A stretch of DNA of 64,000 bases from Bacteroidetes bacterium MED-G20 (GTDB taxonomy: Bacteria > Bacteroidota > Bacteroidia > Flavobacteriales_D > Parvicellaceae). The first letter of the stretch is position 1. Each line of letters begins with the position of its first letter. The stretch spans positions 31,724-95,723 of the forward strand of contig CAJJCR010000010.1 of assembly GCA_905182745.1 (NCBI GenBank), in the 5' to 3' direction. The notes below the pieces were generated by a model. It was not told where the DNA came from and made no database searches. It saw nothing but the letters and a program-made list of their open reading frames with translations. This document shows positions 29,724-38,083 of this stretch, in pieces. A program made the position numbers and the translations under genes.

Positions 29724-30743
29724 ATGGATAAAATTAAGTTTGGAATAATTGGAGCTGGTCATATTGGTAAAAGACATGCAGAAATGGTATTAAGAAATAC
29801 AAATTGTGAACTTACTGCTATTTGTGATGTTTTACCCAAAGAAAGTTTAGCATTAGAACCTTACGATGTTCCATATTACAATGATTATTTAAAAATGCTT
29901 AACTCACATCAAGAAATAGATGTTGTTTGTGTTTGTACTCCAAATGGTTCACATTCTGATATTTCTATTTCTGTTTTGAAACACGACAAACACGTTGTAA
30001 TAGAAAAACCAATTGGACTAACTGTAGCCAATTGTGAAAAAGTGATTTTTAATGCACTTCAAAGAAACAAACATGTATTTGCTGTCATGCAAAACAGATA
30101 TTCTCCCCCAAGCGAATGGATCAAAGAAATTATTGAAACTAAAAAATTAGGAGATATATTTATGGTTCAAGTAAACTGTTTTTGGAATAGAGACGATAGG
30201 TATTATAAAAAAGGAGGATGGAAAGGAACGCAAGACTTGGATGGTGGTACACTTTTTACGCAATTTTCACATTTCATAGATATCATGTATTGGTTGTTTG
30301 GAGACATAGAAAATATTCAAGGGAAATTTGAGGACTTTACCCACCAAGAATCTACAGATTTTGAGGACTCAGGAATAGTTTCTTTTGATTTTAAAAAAGG
30401 TGGTATGGGCTGTTTGAATTATTCTACAGCAGTTTGGAACTCCAACTTGGAAAGCAGTATGACAGTTATTGGAAGTAAAGGAAGTATTAAGATTGGAGGT
30501 CAGTATATGAATGAAATTGAATATTGCAATATAAAAGATTATAAAATGCCCGAGCTAGCACCTTCTAATCCCCCAAATGATTATGGTCCTTATAAAGGAA
30601 GTGCAGCAAACCATCATTATATTATTGAAAATGTTGTAGAGACACTAAGAGGACAAAATGTAGCCACCACCAATGTTTTGGAAGGATTAAAAGTAGTAGA
30701 AATTATAGAAAAAATTTATAAACTTAGAGATAGTCAAAAATGA
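29724..30743 (+). CDS. wbpB: Gfo/Idh/MocA oxidoreductase (UDP-GlcNAcA 3-dehydrogenase type)
   Basis: 339 residues. N-terminal Rossmann fold FGIIGAGHIGKRHAEMV, the CTPNGSHSDI segment, and the family signature EKPIGLTVANCEKVI; the C-terminal domain has GGTLFTQFSHFIDIMYWLFG with the likely catalytic His. WbpB/WlbA oxidises C3 of UDP-GlcNAc-uronate, producing the keto sugar used by the aminotransferase. Related Gfo/Idh enzymes act on other sugars, so the substrate is inferred from its neighbours. The end overlaps the next dehydrogenase (ATGA). Confidence 0.88.
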   Translation: MDKIKFGIIGAGHIGKRHAEMVLRNTNCELTAICDVLPKESLALEPYDVPYYNDYLKMLNSHQEIDVVCVCTPNGSHSDISISVLKHDKHVVIEKPIGLTVANCEKVIFNALQRNKHVFAVMQNRYSPPSEWIKEIIETKKLGDIFMVQVNCFWNRDDRYYKKGGWKGTQDLDGGTLFTQFSHFIDIMYWLFGDIENIQGKFEDFTHQESTDFEDSGIVSFDFKKGGMGCLNYSTAVWNSNLESSMTVIGSKGSIKIGGQYMNEIEYCNIKDYKMPELAPSNPPNDYGPYKGSAANHHYIIENVVETLRGQNVATTNVLEGLKVVEIIEKIYKLRDSQK

Positions 30744-32035
30744 AAATTTACAATAAATTAATTGCTAAAGAAGAAAAAATTGCTGTTGTTGGGTTAGGAT
30801 ACGTAGGTCTTCCAATTGCATTAGAATTTGCCAAAATAACTAACGTTATAGGGTTTGACATTAACCCAGAAAGGGTTTCTATGATGAAAAATAAAATTGA
30901 CCCTAGTAATGAGTTAGTTTCAACTGATTTTGACAATTGTTCAATAGAGTTTACTCATAAAATTGAAGATTTAAAAGAAGCCAAGTTTTTTATAGTCGCT
31001 GTACCAACACCAATTGATCAAAGTAAAGAACCCAATATTAAGCCATTACTTTCGGCAAGTGAAACTGTTGGAAAGGTTCTTAAAAAGGGAGATTATGTGG
31101 TATATGAATCTACAGTATATCCAGGATGCACAGAGGAAGATTGTATTCCTGTTTTGGAAAAATTGAGTGGTTTGAAGTTTGTAAAGGACTTTAAAGTAGG
31201 TTACTCCCCTGAAAGAATTAATCCAGGAGATAAAGTTCATACTCTTTCTAGTATTGTAAAAGTCTCCTCTGGATGCGATGAAGAATCTTCAGAAGAAATT
31301 GCCAAAACCTATGAGTTAGTTGTTTCTGCTGGTGTACATAGAGCTTCATCTATAAAAGTAGCGGAGGCTGCTAAAATTATTGAAAACACTCAAAGAGATG
31401 TAAATATTGCTTTGATCAATGAACTTTCTGTAATATTCAATAGGATGAATATAAATACTTACGAAGTATTAGAAGCTGCAGGAACTAAGTGGAATTTTTT
31501 GAATTTTCGGCCTGGCCTTGTTGGTGGTCATTGTATTGGAGTTGATCCATATTATCTCACGCACAAAGCCAAGGAACTTGGCTACCATGCACAAATAATC
31601 AACTCTGGAAGAGCGGTTAACGATTCTATGGGGGCTTATGTTGGTAGAACAGTTGCTAAAAAAGTTATAGCTTCAGGAACTCCAATGCAAGAAGCTCGAG
31701 TTTTGGTTATGGGAGCTACTTTTAAGGAAGATGTTTCTGATATAAGAAATTCTAAAGTAGTAGATGTAATCAACGAATTAAAATCTTTTTCTTGCCATGT
31801 TGAAGTCGTTGATCCTCATGCAAATTCTGGTGAATTAGTGGAAGAATATGGTTTTGATTTAGTACCTAAAACAAGTGGAATTTACCACTCTGTAATTGTT
31901 GCAGTAAATCATCAAGAGTACACTCTTTTAGATGAAAATTACTTTGCTTCTATTCTTTCTGAAAAAGGAGTTTTAGTAGATTTAAAAGGTGTTTTTAGAA
32001 ATAAAATTCAAAAACTAAATTATTGGACATTGTAA
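30740..32035 (+). CDS. wbpA: UDP-N-acetylhexosamine 6-dehydrogenase (WbpA/TviB type)
   Basis: 431 residues of the nucleotide-sugar dehydrogenase family: VVGLGYVGLPIALEFAK, VYESTVYPGCTEEDCIPVL, KWNFLNFRPGLVGGHCIGVDP with the catalytic Cys, and MGATFKEDVSDIRNSKV. The GGHCIGVDPYYL form is typical of UDP-GlcNAc/GalNAc dehydrogenases rather than UDP-glucose enzymes. With WbpB, WbpE and WbpD it completes a route from UDP-GlcNAc to UDP-2,3-diacetamido-2,3-dideoxy-glucuronate. GlcNAc against GalNAc specificity cannot be decided by eye. Confidence 0.88.
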   Translation: MKIYNKLIAKEEKIAVVGLGYVGLPIALEFAKITNVIGFDINPERVSMMKNKIDPSNELVSTDFDNCSIEFTHKIEDLKEAKFFIVAVPTPIDQSKEPNIKPLLSASETVGKVLKKGDYVVYESTVYPGCTEEDCIPVLEKLSGLKFVKDFKVGYSPERINPGDKVHTLSSIVKVSSGCDEESSEEIAKTYELVVSAGVHRASSIKVAEAAKIIENTQRDVNIALINELSVIFNRMNINTYEVLEAAGTKWNFLNFRPGLVGGHCIGVDPYYLTHKAKELGYHAQIINSGRAVNDSMGAYVGRTVAKKVIASGTPMQEARVLVMGATFKEDVSDIRNSKVVDVINELKSFSCHVEVVDPHANSGELVEEYGFDLVPKTSGIYHSVIVAVNHQEYTLLDENYFASILSEKGVLVDLKGVFRNKIQKLNYWTL

Positions 32036-33087
32036 TGGATTATAAAAAAATCATACTTATAACAGGTGGTGCTGGCTTTATTGGCTCCCATGTGGTTAGA
32101 AAAATGATTAATCAATACCCTGAATACTTTATAGTTAATTTAGATAAATTAACCTATGCAGGTAACTTAAATAATCTAAAGGATATTGAAAATAAATCCA
32201 ATTATAAATTTGAAAATATTGATATTAATAACGAAGATGCCGTTCAAATTTTATTTGAAAAATATTTATTTGATGGGGTAATTCATTTAGCTGCCGAATC
32301 TCATGTAGATCGTTCTATTTCAAATCCTGCTGAATTTGTGGCTACCAATGTCATTGGGACTTTAAATTTATTAAACACCTGTAGAAAAAATTGGAAAAGT
32401 TTTGAAAATAAATGTTTTTATCATATTTCCACCGATGAGGTATATGGTTCTTTAGGAGAAACAGGATTTTTTTACGAGACTACTTCTTACGATCCAAGGA
32501 GTCCTTACTCCGCATCCAAAGCAAGCTCCGACCATCTTGTTAGGGCATATGGTCATACCTATGGCTTGCCAATTAAAATTTCAAATTGCAGTAATAATTA
32601 TGGTTCTCATCAGTTTCCAGAAAAACTTATCCCATTAATTATAAATAATATTCAAAATAAAAAGTCTCTTCCAATATATGGAAAAGGAGAAAATGTAAGA
32701 GATTGGCTTTGGGTAGAAGACCATGCTAATGCTATCGATTTAATTTTTCAAAAAGGAAGGATTGGCGAAACTTATAATATTGGTGGTCATAACGAGTGGA
32801 AGAATATTGATTTGGTTAACCTGTTATGTGACATAATGGATAATAGACTTTCTAACTCTAAGGGAGAATCTAGAAAGCTTATAACTTATGTAAAAGACAG
32901 AGCTGGGCACGATTTGAGATATGCTATTGACGCTACAAAAATTCAAAAAGAGTTAGGGTTTACTCCATCGGTAACCTTTGAAGAAGGACTGGCCAATACA
33001 GTAGATTGGTATTTAAATAACAAAGAATGGTTAGATAATGTTACAAGCGGATCTTATCAAAACTATTACCGTCAATATTATAATTAA
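32035..33087 (+). CDS. rfbB: dTDP-glucose 4,6-dehydratase
   Basis: About 350 residues from ATG 32035 (MDYKKIILITGGAGFIGSH), which shares its A with the preceding stop; the ORF-track start four codons earlier lies inside that gene. SDR motifs: HLAAESHVDRSI, STDEVYGSLGETGFF with the catalytic Asp-Glu pair, SPYSASKASSDHL (YxxxK), and NNYGSHQFPEKLIP. It forms dTDP-4-keto-6-deoxyglucose, the branch point to rhamnose and other deoxysugars. No rfbA, rfbC or rfbD is in the window, so the pathway must be completed elsewhere. Confidence 0.92.
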   Translation: MDYKKIILITGGAGFIGSHVVRKMINQYPEYFIVNLDKLTYAGNLNNLKDIENKSNYKFENIDINNEDAVQILFEKYLFDGVIHLAAESHVDRSISNPAEFVATNVIGTLNLLNTCRKNWKSFENKCFYHISTDEVYGSLGETGFFYETTSYDPRSPYSASKASSDHLVRAYGHTYGLPIKISNCSNNYGSHQFPEKLIPLIINNIQNKKSLPIYGKGENVRDWLWVEDHANAIDLIFQKGRIGETYNIGGHNEWKNIDLVNLLCDIMDNRLSNSKGESRKLITYVKDRAGHDLRYAIDATKIQKELGFTPSVTFEEGLANTVDWYLNNKEWLDNVTSGSYQNYYRQYYN

Positions 33088-33839
33088 TGGGTTTATTTAG
33101 TCGTATTTTTCCTAAAAAAGAATTAACCATTGAGCCTGTAGATCTAAGCTTTTTGTCAAACGATATTCATTCCCATTTAATCCCTGGTATCGATGATGGA
33201 TCTCCTGATATGGAGACTACAATAATATTGCTTAAAAAATTTATTGATTTAGGATATAAAAAAGTAATAACCACCCCACATATAATGAGTGATTATTATA
33301 AAAACACGCCAGAAATAATACTTTCTGGATTAGATAAAGTTAAAGCAGAAATAATAAACAATAACTTAGATATTGAAATCGAAGCTGCTGCAGAATATAA
33401 TTTGGAACCAGAGTTTGAAGACTTATTAGAAAAAAACAATTTACTTACGTTTGGACCTGAAAAGTATCTTCTTTTCGAACTATCTTTTTTTGATGAACCT
33501 CCTAGAGTAAACGAAATTATTTGGAAAATGAGAGAAAAGGGAGTTTCACCAGTTCTTGCTCATGTAGAACGTTATGCTTACTGGCATAAAGATTACGACA
33601 AAATAGAAGAAATGATTAACAGAGGCGTAAAGCTTCAATTAAATATTGGGTCTATAACAGGAGCTTATGGTCCTGAAGTAAAAAAAGTTGCTGATAGACT
33701 AATAAAAGATAAAGTCATTGATTTTGTTGGTAGTGATTGCCATCACGAACAGCACCTAGAAATGATTACTCATGCGTGTAGACTGCCTATTTTTCATTCT
33801 CTAGTTCAGCAAGAACAAATTTTAAATAAATCATTATAG
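33087..33839 (+). CDS. CpsB/YwqE-type protein-tyrosine phosphatase (PHP fold)
   Basis: 250 residues. Metal-binding motifs of PHP-type tyrosine phosphatases: DIHSHLIPGIDDGSPDME, TTPHIM, EAAAEYNLE, LAHVERY and VGSDCHHE. These enzymes dephosphorylate the tyrosine kinase (Wzc/CpsD type) that controls polysaccharide chain length and export. The position at the end of the nucleotide-sugar operon supports a capsule or exopolysaccharide role, but no cognate kinase is in the window. Its start overlaps the rfbB stop by one base, and its stop overlaps convergent fabD by six bases. Confidence 0.92.
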   Translation: MGLFSRIFPKKELTIEPVDLSFLSNDIHSHLIPGIDDGSPDMETTIILLKKFIDLGYKKVITTPHIMSDYYKNTPEIILSGLDKVKAEIINNNLDIEIEAAAEYNLEPEFEDLLEKNNLLTFGPEKYLLFELSFFDEPPRVNEIIWKMREKGVSPVLAHVERYAYWHKDYDKIEEMINRGVKLQLNIGSITGAYGPEVKKVADRLIKDKVIDFVGSDCHHEQHLEMITHACRLPIFHSLVQQEQILNKSL

Positions 33840-34718
33840 TATAGTAGCACTTGAAGTAGGAATAGACCTATCTACTTTTTTAAATAATCCTTGCAACACT
33901 TTTCCTGGTCCAACTTCAATTACTTCAATATTTTTATTTTCTAAAATATTCTTCATTGACTGGGTCCATTTTACAGGCGCAGTTAATTGTGCAATTAAGT
34001 TGGCTTTTATTTGTTCAGCATCTATTACAGCTTCGCCACTTACATTTTGGTAAATTGGACATATTGGATTACTAAATAAAGTATGATCAATTGCATTTTT
34101 TAATTCGTTTTTTGCAGATTCCATTAAAGGAGAATGGAACGCTCCTCCAACAGGTAATTTTATTGCTCTTCTTGCTCCAGCAGCTGTTAGTTTTTCAATT
34201 GCTATGTCAATGGCATTCATTTCACCAGAAATCACAAGCTGTCCAGGGCAATTGTAATTTGCTGGAACTACTGTCCCTTCAATAGTACTACAAATCTCTT
34301 CAACAATATTATCTTTAAGACCTAAAATTGCAGCCATTGTGGATGGCTTTTCTTCACAGGATTTTTGCATTGCCAATGCTCTTTTATGAACTAAAGTTAA
34401 ACCATCTTCAAACGAAAGACATTTATTTGCCACTAAAGCTGAAATTTCACCCAGTGAATGTCCAGCTACCATATCTGGTTTAAAATTTTCACCTAAAGTG
34501 ATAGCAAGAATTACTGAATGTAAGAATATAGCAGGTTGGGTAACTTTTGTTTGTTTCAGCTCCTGATCTGTTCCATGGAACATAATATCTGAAATATTGA
34601 AACCTAAAATGTCATTGGATTTTAGAAATAAATTTTTTGCAGACTTATTTGAGTCAAATAAATCTTTTCCCATTCCTGAAAATTGGGCTCCTTGACCAGG
34701 AAAAACATATGCTTTCAT
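33834..34718 (-). CDS. fabD: Malonyl-CoA:ACP transacylase
   Basis: 294 residues. Loads malonyl groups onto acyl carrier protein for fatty acid synthesis. Seen: AYVFPGQGAQFSGMGKDL, the nucleophile Ser in GHSLGEISAL, QKSCEEKPSTMAAILG containing the oxyanion region, and the catalytic His in GGAFHSPLMESAKNEL. No other fab genes are adjacent, a common arrangement in Bacteroidota. It is followed closely by nothing on its own strand and ends in overlap with the phosphatase gene. Confidence 0.96.
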   Translation of the reverse strand: MKAYVFPGQGAQFSGMGKDLFDSNKSAKNLFLKSNDILGFNISDIMFHGTDQELKQTKVTQPAIFLHSVILAITLGENFKPDMVAGHSLGEISALVANKCLSFEDGLTLVHKRALAMQKSCEEKPSTMAAILGLKDNIVEEICSTIEGTVVPANYNCPGQLVISGEMNAIDIAIEKLTAAGARRAIKLPVGGAFHSPLMESAKNELKNAIDHTLFSNPICPIYQNVSGEAVIDAEQIKANLIAQLTAPVKWTQSMKNILENKNIEVIEVGPGKVLQGLFKKVDRSIPTSSATIL

Positions 34719-34726
34719 AATATTAA

Positions 34727-35440
34727 TTAATCTCTATTTCCAAAAAGTCTTAGCAACATTAAAAATAGATTGATAAAATCCAAGTACAACGTTAGAGCTC
34801 CTAAAACCATCATTTTTTGAGCTGTTTCGGACCCTTGGTCAATTTGATTTCCAATATTTTTAATCTTTTGCACATCATAAGCAGTTAGACCTGTAAATAC
34901 TAAAACTCCAATTATTGAAATAATGTAATCCATTAACGAACTTCCAATAAACATATTTACAATACTTGCTACAACAATTCCTACTACACCCATCATTAAT
35001 AAACTACCCATTTTTGTTAAATCTGTTTTGGTTGTATAACCAGTAAGGGCCATAATGCCAAAAGTCAATGCACTAATAAAAAACGTAGTTGCGATTGAGG
35101 AAGTTGAGTAAATAGCAAAAATGGTACTTAAGCTAATTCCAGTTAGTGTTGAATAAAGAATAAATATTCCTAATAAAAATTTCACACTGTATTTATTAAA
35201 TCCAAATCCTATTAACATTACTAATCCTAATGGAGCAAGTGTTGAAACCCATCCAAAAGTTGTTAATCCCCCTTCATAACCAATTATATAGTGTTTCATT
35301 TCTTCACTTGCAAACCATACAGCAGAAATACCTGAAATTATAAGGGCTGTAAACATTAAAGAAAAAACATTAGCCACAAAACTGCTCGTATAGGTTCTAG
35401 ACTTAGATTTGGTATAATTATTTATTTTTATTGGTTCCAT
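34727..35440 (-). CDS. Bax inhibitor-1/YccA-family membrane protein
   Basis: 237 residues with seven hydrophobic segments after a short polar N-terminus. The C-terminal part (GLTAYDVQKIKNIGNQ, then DFINLFLMLLRLFGNRD) is the BI-1/YccA/YbhL signature. Members are inner-membrane proteins; YccA modulates FtsH proteolysis and others leak calcium. Function here is inferred only at family level. It lies 8 bases upstream of fabD on the same strand and 19 bases after the MerR gene, so the M23-MerR-BI1-fabD group is probably one transcript. Confidence 0.9.
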   Translation of the reverse strand: MEPIKINNYTKSKSRTYTSSFVANVFSLMFTALIISGISAVWFASEEMKHYIIGYEGGLTTFGWVSTLAPLGLVMLIGFGFNKYSVKFLLGIFILYSTLTGISLSTIFAIYSTSSIATTFFISALTFGIMALTGYTTKTDLTKMGSLLMMGVVGIVVASIVNMFIGSSLMDYIISIIGVLVFTGLTAYDVQKIKNIGNQIDQGSETAQKMMVLGALTLYLDFINLFLMLLRLFGNRD

Positions 35441-35459
35441 ATTGTAACTTAAACTTTAA

Positions 35460-35804
35460 TTAAAGCTGTTCTTTTAGTTTCAGCAAAAATGATTTTATTT
35501 TCACCATTTTATCCAATATTAATTTCTGATTTTTTAGTTCTGAAATATCAGCTTTTAAAACATCTTTAGCTCCATTTAATGTATAACCCCTTTCCTTTAC
35601 TAAGTGGTAAATTAAATGACAATTCTTGACGTCTTCCTTGGTGAATTGACGATTTCCTTTATTATTTTTTTTTGGTTTGAGTATTTCAAACTCTTTTTCC
35701 CAAAATCTAATAAGAGATGTGTTGACATTAAGCATTTTAGCTAATTCACCTATACTATAATATATCTTTGGAGATTTATCAATATCAAAATTAATAAAAT
35801 CCAT
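35460..35804 (-). CDS. MerR-family transcriptional regulator
   Basis: 114 residues. Winged helix-turn-helix YYSIGELAKMLNVNTSLIRFW followed by EKEFEILKPKKNNKGNRQFT and an extended helix (GYTLNGAKDVLKADISEL). It lacks Cys-rich metal sites and any ligand domain, so the signal is unknown. An M23 peptidase-MerR pair next to alaS is a familiar arrangement in Bacteroidota, as I recall. It starts one base after the M23 gene ends. Confidence 0.92.
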   Translation of the reverse strand: MDFINFDIDKSPKIYYSIGELAKMLNVNTSLIRFWEKEFEILKPKKNNKGNRQFTKEDVKNCHLIYHLVKERGYTLNGAKDVLKADISELKNQKLILDKMVKIKSFLLKLKEQL

Positions 35805-35805
35805 T

Positions 35806-36774
35806 TTATAGAGATTGAGTTGGGCGAGAAGAAATCTCTATCACTTTATCGTACTCCTCAGGACTTAAATCATTAAAAAAGAAATTAACTGGGTTAATTT
35901 GTCTTTTATTTTTGAAAACTTCGTAATGAAGATGCGGTCCAGTAGATTGACCAGTATTTCCAACATAACCTATATGGTCTCCTCTTTTTACTTTTTGACC
36001 TTTTTTACACTTGAATTTACTACAATGCGCATATCTTGTTTTGTATCCATAGCCATGATTAATTAAAATGGTTTTTCCATAGCCACCTGTCCATCCAACT
36101 TTTTCAATTACACCATCGCCAGTTGCATATATTTCAGTCCCAATTGGAGCTGTGAAATCCATTCCTTTATGCATTTTAAGAATTTTATATATAGGATGCA
36201 TTCTCATGCCAAATCCAGAAGCAATTCTAGTTAAATCTCTATTGTTGATAGGTTGAATACTTGGTATTGCCTTGAGCATTTTTTGCTTTTCCTTGGTAAT
36301 TTCAAAAACCTCATCAAAAGATTTGGATTGAGAAGAAAGTTTTTTCTCAATTAGTTCTAATTTTTGAACTATTTCGACCACCAATTCGCCGTACTCAATA
36401 TTTTCATATTTTTTGAATTTGATTGGATTTCCACCTGTTCCAAGTTTTCTTTTGTGATCTGGGTAAGGATCGGCCTCAAAAATAGCTCTATAAATATTAT
36501 CATCTTTGTTTTGAATGTCGTTAAGAACTTCAAGAATAAGGTTAAGATCTTTATTGAAAACGGATATTTCTTGTCTTAAACTTTGGTTTTCTTTTGCGGC
36601 TTCTTTTTGTATAAATGATTTGATATTATAAAACGAAAATGAAAGTATTAAAACAGAAACAACTACAGATGCAATTAAATAATAAGAAAGTCTCTTAAAC
36701 TTATCCCATAGGGTTAAGTTTATCTTTTCATAATTTAGAGTATTTGGATTGTATTTGTAATTCGTATTTTTCAA
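35806..36774 (-). CDS. M23-family (LytM) metallopeptidase, membrane-anchored
   Basis: 322 residues. One TM segment (LIASVVVSVLILSFSFYN, about residues 33-50), a coiled-coil-like region (KENQSLRQEISVFNKDLN to residue ~165), then a full LytM domain: SGFGMRMHPIYKI, HKGMDF with two Zn ligands, and GPHLHYEVF with the third. It faces the periplasm and cuts peptidoglycan cross-bridges or activates amidases. The start is a TTG (MKNTNYKYNPNT), the only one that fits the leader; no ATG precedes it in frame. Divergent from the CapA gene across 96 bases. Confidence 0.94.
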   Translation of the reverse strand: MKNTNYKYNPNTLNYEKINLTLWDKFKRLSYYLIASVVVSVLILSFSFYNIKSFIQKEAAKENQSLRQEISVFNKDLNLILEVLNDIQNKDDNIYRAIFEADPYPDHKRKLGTGGNPIKFKKYENIEYGELVVEIVQKLELIEKKLSSQSKSFDEVFEITKEKQKMLKAIPSIQPINNRDLTRIASGFGMRMHPIYKILKMHKGMDFTAPIGTEIYATGDGVIEKVGWTGGYGKTILINHGYGYKTRYAHCSKFKCKKGQKVKRGDHIGYVGNTGQSTGPHLHYEVFKNKRQINPVNFFFNDLSPEEYDKVIEISSRPTQSL

Positions 36775-36870
36775 ATTGTACTAAATTTACGCGAATTTAA
36801 TCATTTTTATTTTAAGTTATATACATCTTCTTAACCCAGTTTTGTTGAGAACAAATCAAAAACTAATATC

Positions 36871-37971
36871 ATGAATTCTATTTATATCATTTTCACATTT
36901 TTATTATTTAGTTCATTTTCTTTAAAGCAATCCTATTCGAGCTATAATAGCCACTTTACAAAACTTTATCAAAATGATACTCTCCAAAAAAAGAAAGATA
37001 CCATAAATTTAATTGCAGTTGGGGATATTATGATGGGTACCAATTTCCCAAATAAAAGCTATTTACCCAATAAAGATGGAGCAGATTTATTTAAGAACGT
37101 TGAAAGTTTTTTAAATAAAGGAGATATCACTTTTGGTAATTTGGAGGGAGTTATTGGCAATGGGGGAATTCCTAAATCTTGTAATAATCCAAAATATTGT
37201 TATACTTTTCGAATGCCAGAACATTATATTTCTAATATTAAAAATGCAGGATTTGACTTGTTAAGTATCGCAAATAATCACGCGAATGATTTTGGCTCGG
37301 AAGGCAGAAAGAAAACTGCATCAGTTTTAAAAACTGCTGAAATAAATTTCGCAGGTTCATTGGATAAGCCGTACACAGTTTTTACCAAAAAAAATATTAA
37401 GTATGGGTTTCTTTCAACTGCTCCAAATAGTGGTTGCTTTAATATGAAAAATTATTCTAAAGTAGTGGAGTATGTAAAGTATTTGGATTCACTATGTGAT
37501 ATTGTTATTGTTTCTTTTCATTCCGGAGCAGAAGGTTATAAAGCAATTCATACTCCAAGAGTTGATGAGATTTTCTTAGGAAATAACAGAGGGAGTGTTT
37601 ATGAATTTGCTCATTTATGTATTGATGCAGGTGCTGATGTTCTTCTAGGCCACGGCCCTCATGTTACAAGAGCAGTTGAATTATATAAAAATAGATTTAT
37701 TACTTATAGTATGGGGAATTTCTGTACTTATGCCCGGTTCAATTTAAAAGGGCCATGTGGTGTTGCTCCAATTTTTGATCTTAGTTTAAATTCTAAAGGT
37801 GAGTTTATTGCTGCAAAAGTAATTTCTATAAAGCAAGTAGGAGAAGGAATTCCATTAGTTGATTCTTCCAAAGGTGCTTGGCAATATGTAGAAAGCCTAT
37901 CCAAAGAAGATTTTCCAGAATCAGCTTTAATTTTTAGTGAAAAACAGAGTGTTATAACAAAAGCACCCTAA
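36871..37971 (+). CDS. CapA-family exported protein (poly-gamma-glutamate synthesis type)
   Basis: 366 residues with a signal-like leader (MNSIYIIFTFLLFSSFSLKQ). Metallophosphatase-like CapA motifs: AVGDIMMGTNFP, FGNLEGVIG, SIANNHANDFG, VSFHSGAEGYKAI and LGHGPHVTRAVE. CapA/PgsA proteins take part in poly-gamma-glutamate capsule assembly, but the fold also serves other polymers, and no capB or capC is present here. Single-gene unit between the M23 gene and alaS. The extracellular or periplasmic location is inferred from the leader. Confidence 0.88.
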   Translation: MNSIYIIFTFLLFSSFSLKQSYSSYNSHFTKLYQNDTLQKKKDTINLIAVGDIMMGTNFPNKSYLPNKDGADLFKNVESFLNKGDITFGNLEGVIGNGGIPKSCNNPKYCYTFRMPEHYISNIKNAGFDLLSIANNHANDFGSEGRKKTASVLKTAEINFAGSLDKPYTVFTKKNIKYGFLSTAPNSGCFNMKNYSKVVEYVKYLDSLCDIVIVSFHSGAEGYKAIHTPRVDEIFLGNNRGSVYEFAHLCIDAGADVLLGHGPHVTRAVELYKNRFITYSMGNFCTYARFNLKGPCGVAPIFDLSLNSKGEFIAAKVISIKQVGEGIPLVDSSKGAWQYVESLSKEDFPESALIFSEKQSVITKAP

Positions 37972-38083
37972 AAATATTTTCCTACTATTTATTATGATAA
38001 AAAGGCACTAAAATTCTATAATCATTAAAATAGTATATTTAAAATAAATAACTTTACTCTTAATTAATACCACACAATAATTT

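Noticed and set aside
36775-36870. Consensus promoter between M23 and CapA genes
   Set aside because: Only partial matches (TAAATTTA on the reverse strand) without a correctly spaced TTG; promoters are expected here but I cannot place them.
37972-38083. Regulatory RNA or T-box upstream of alaS
   Set aside because: The 112 bases are AT-rich with no stable stems or T-box-like sequence.
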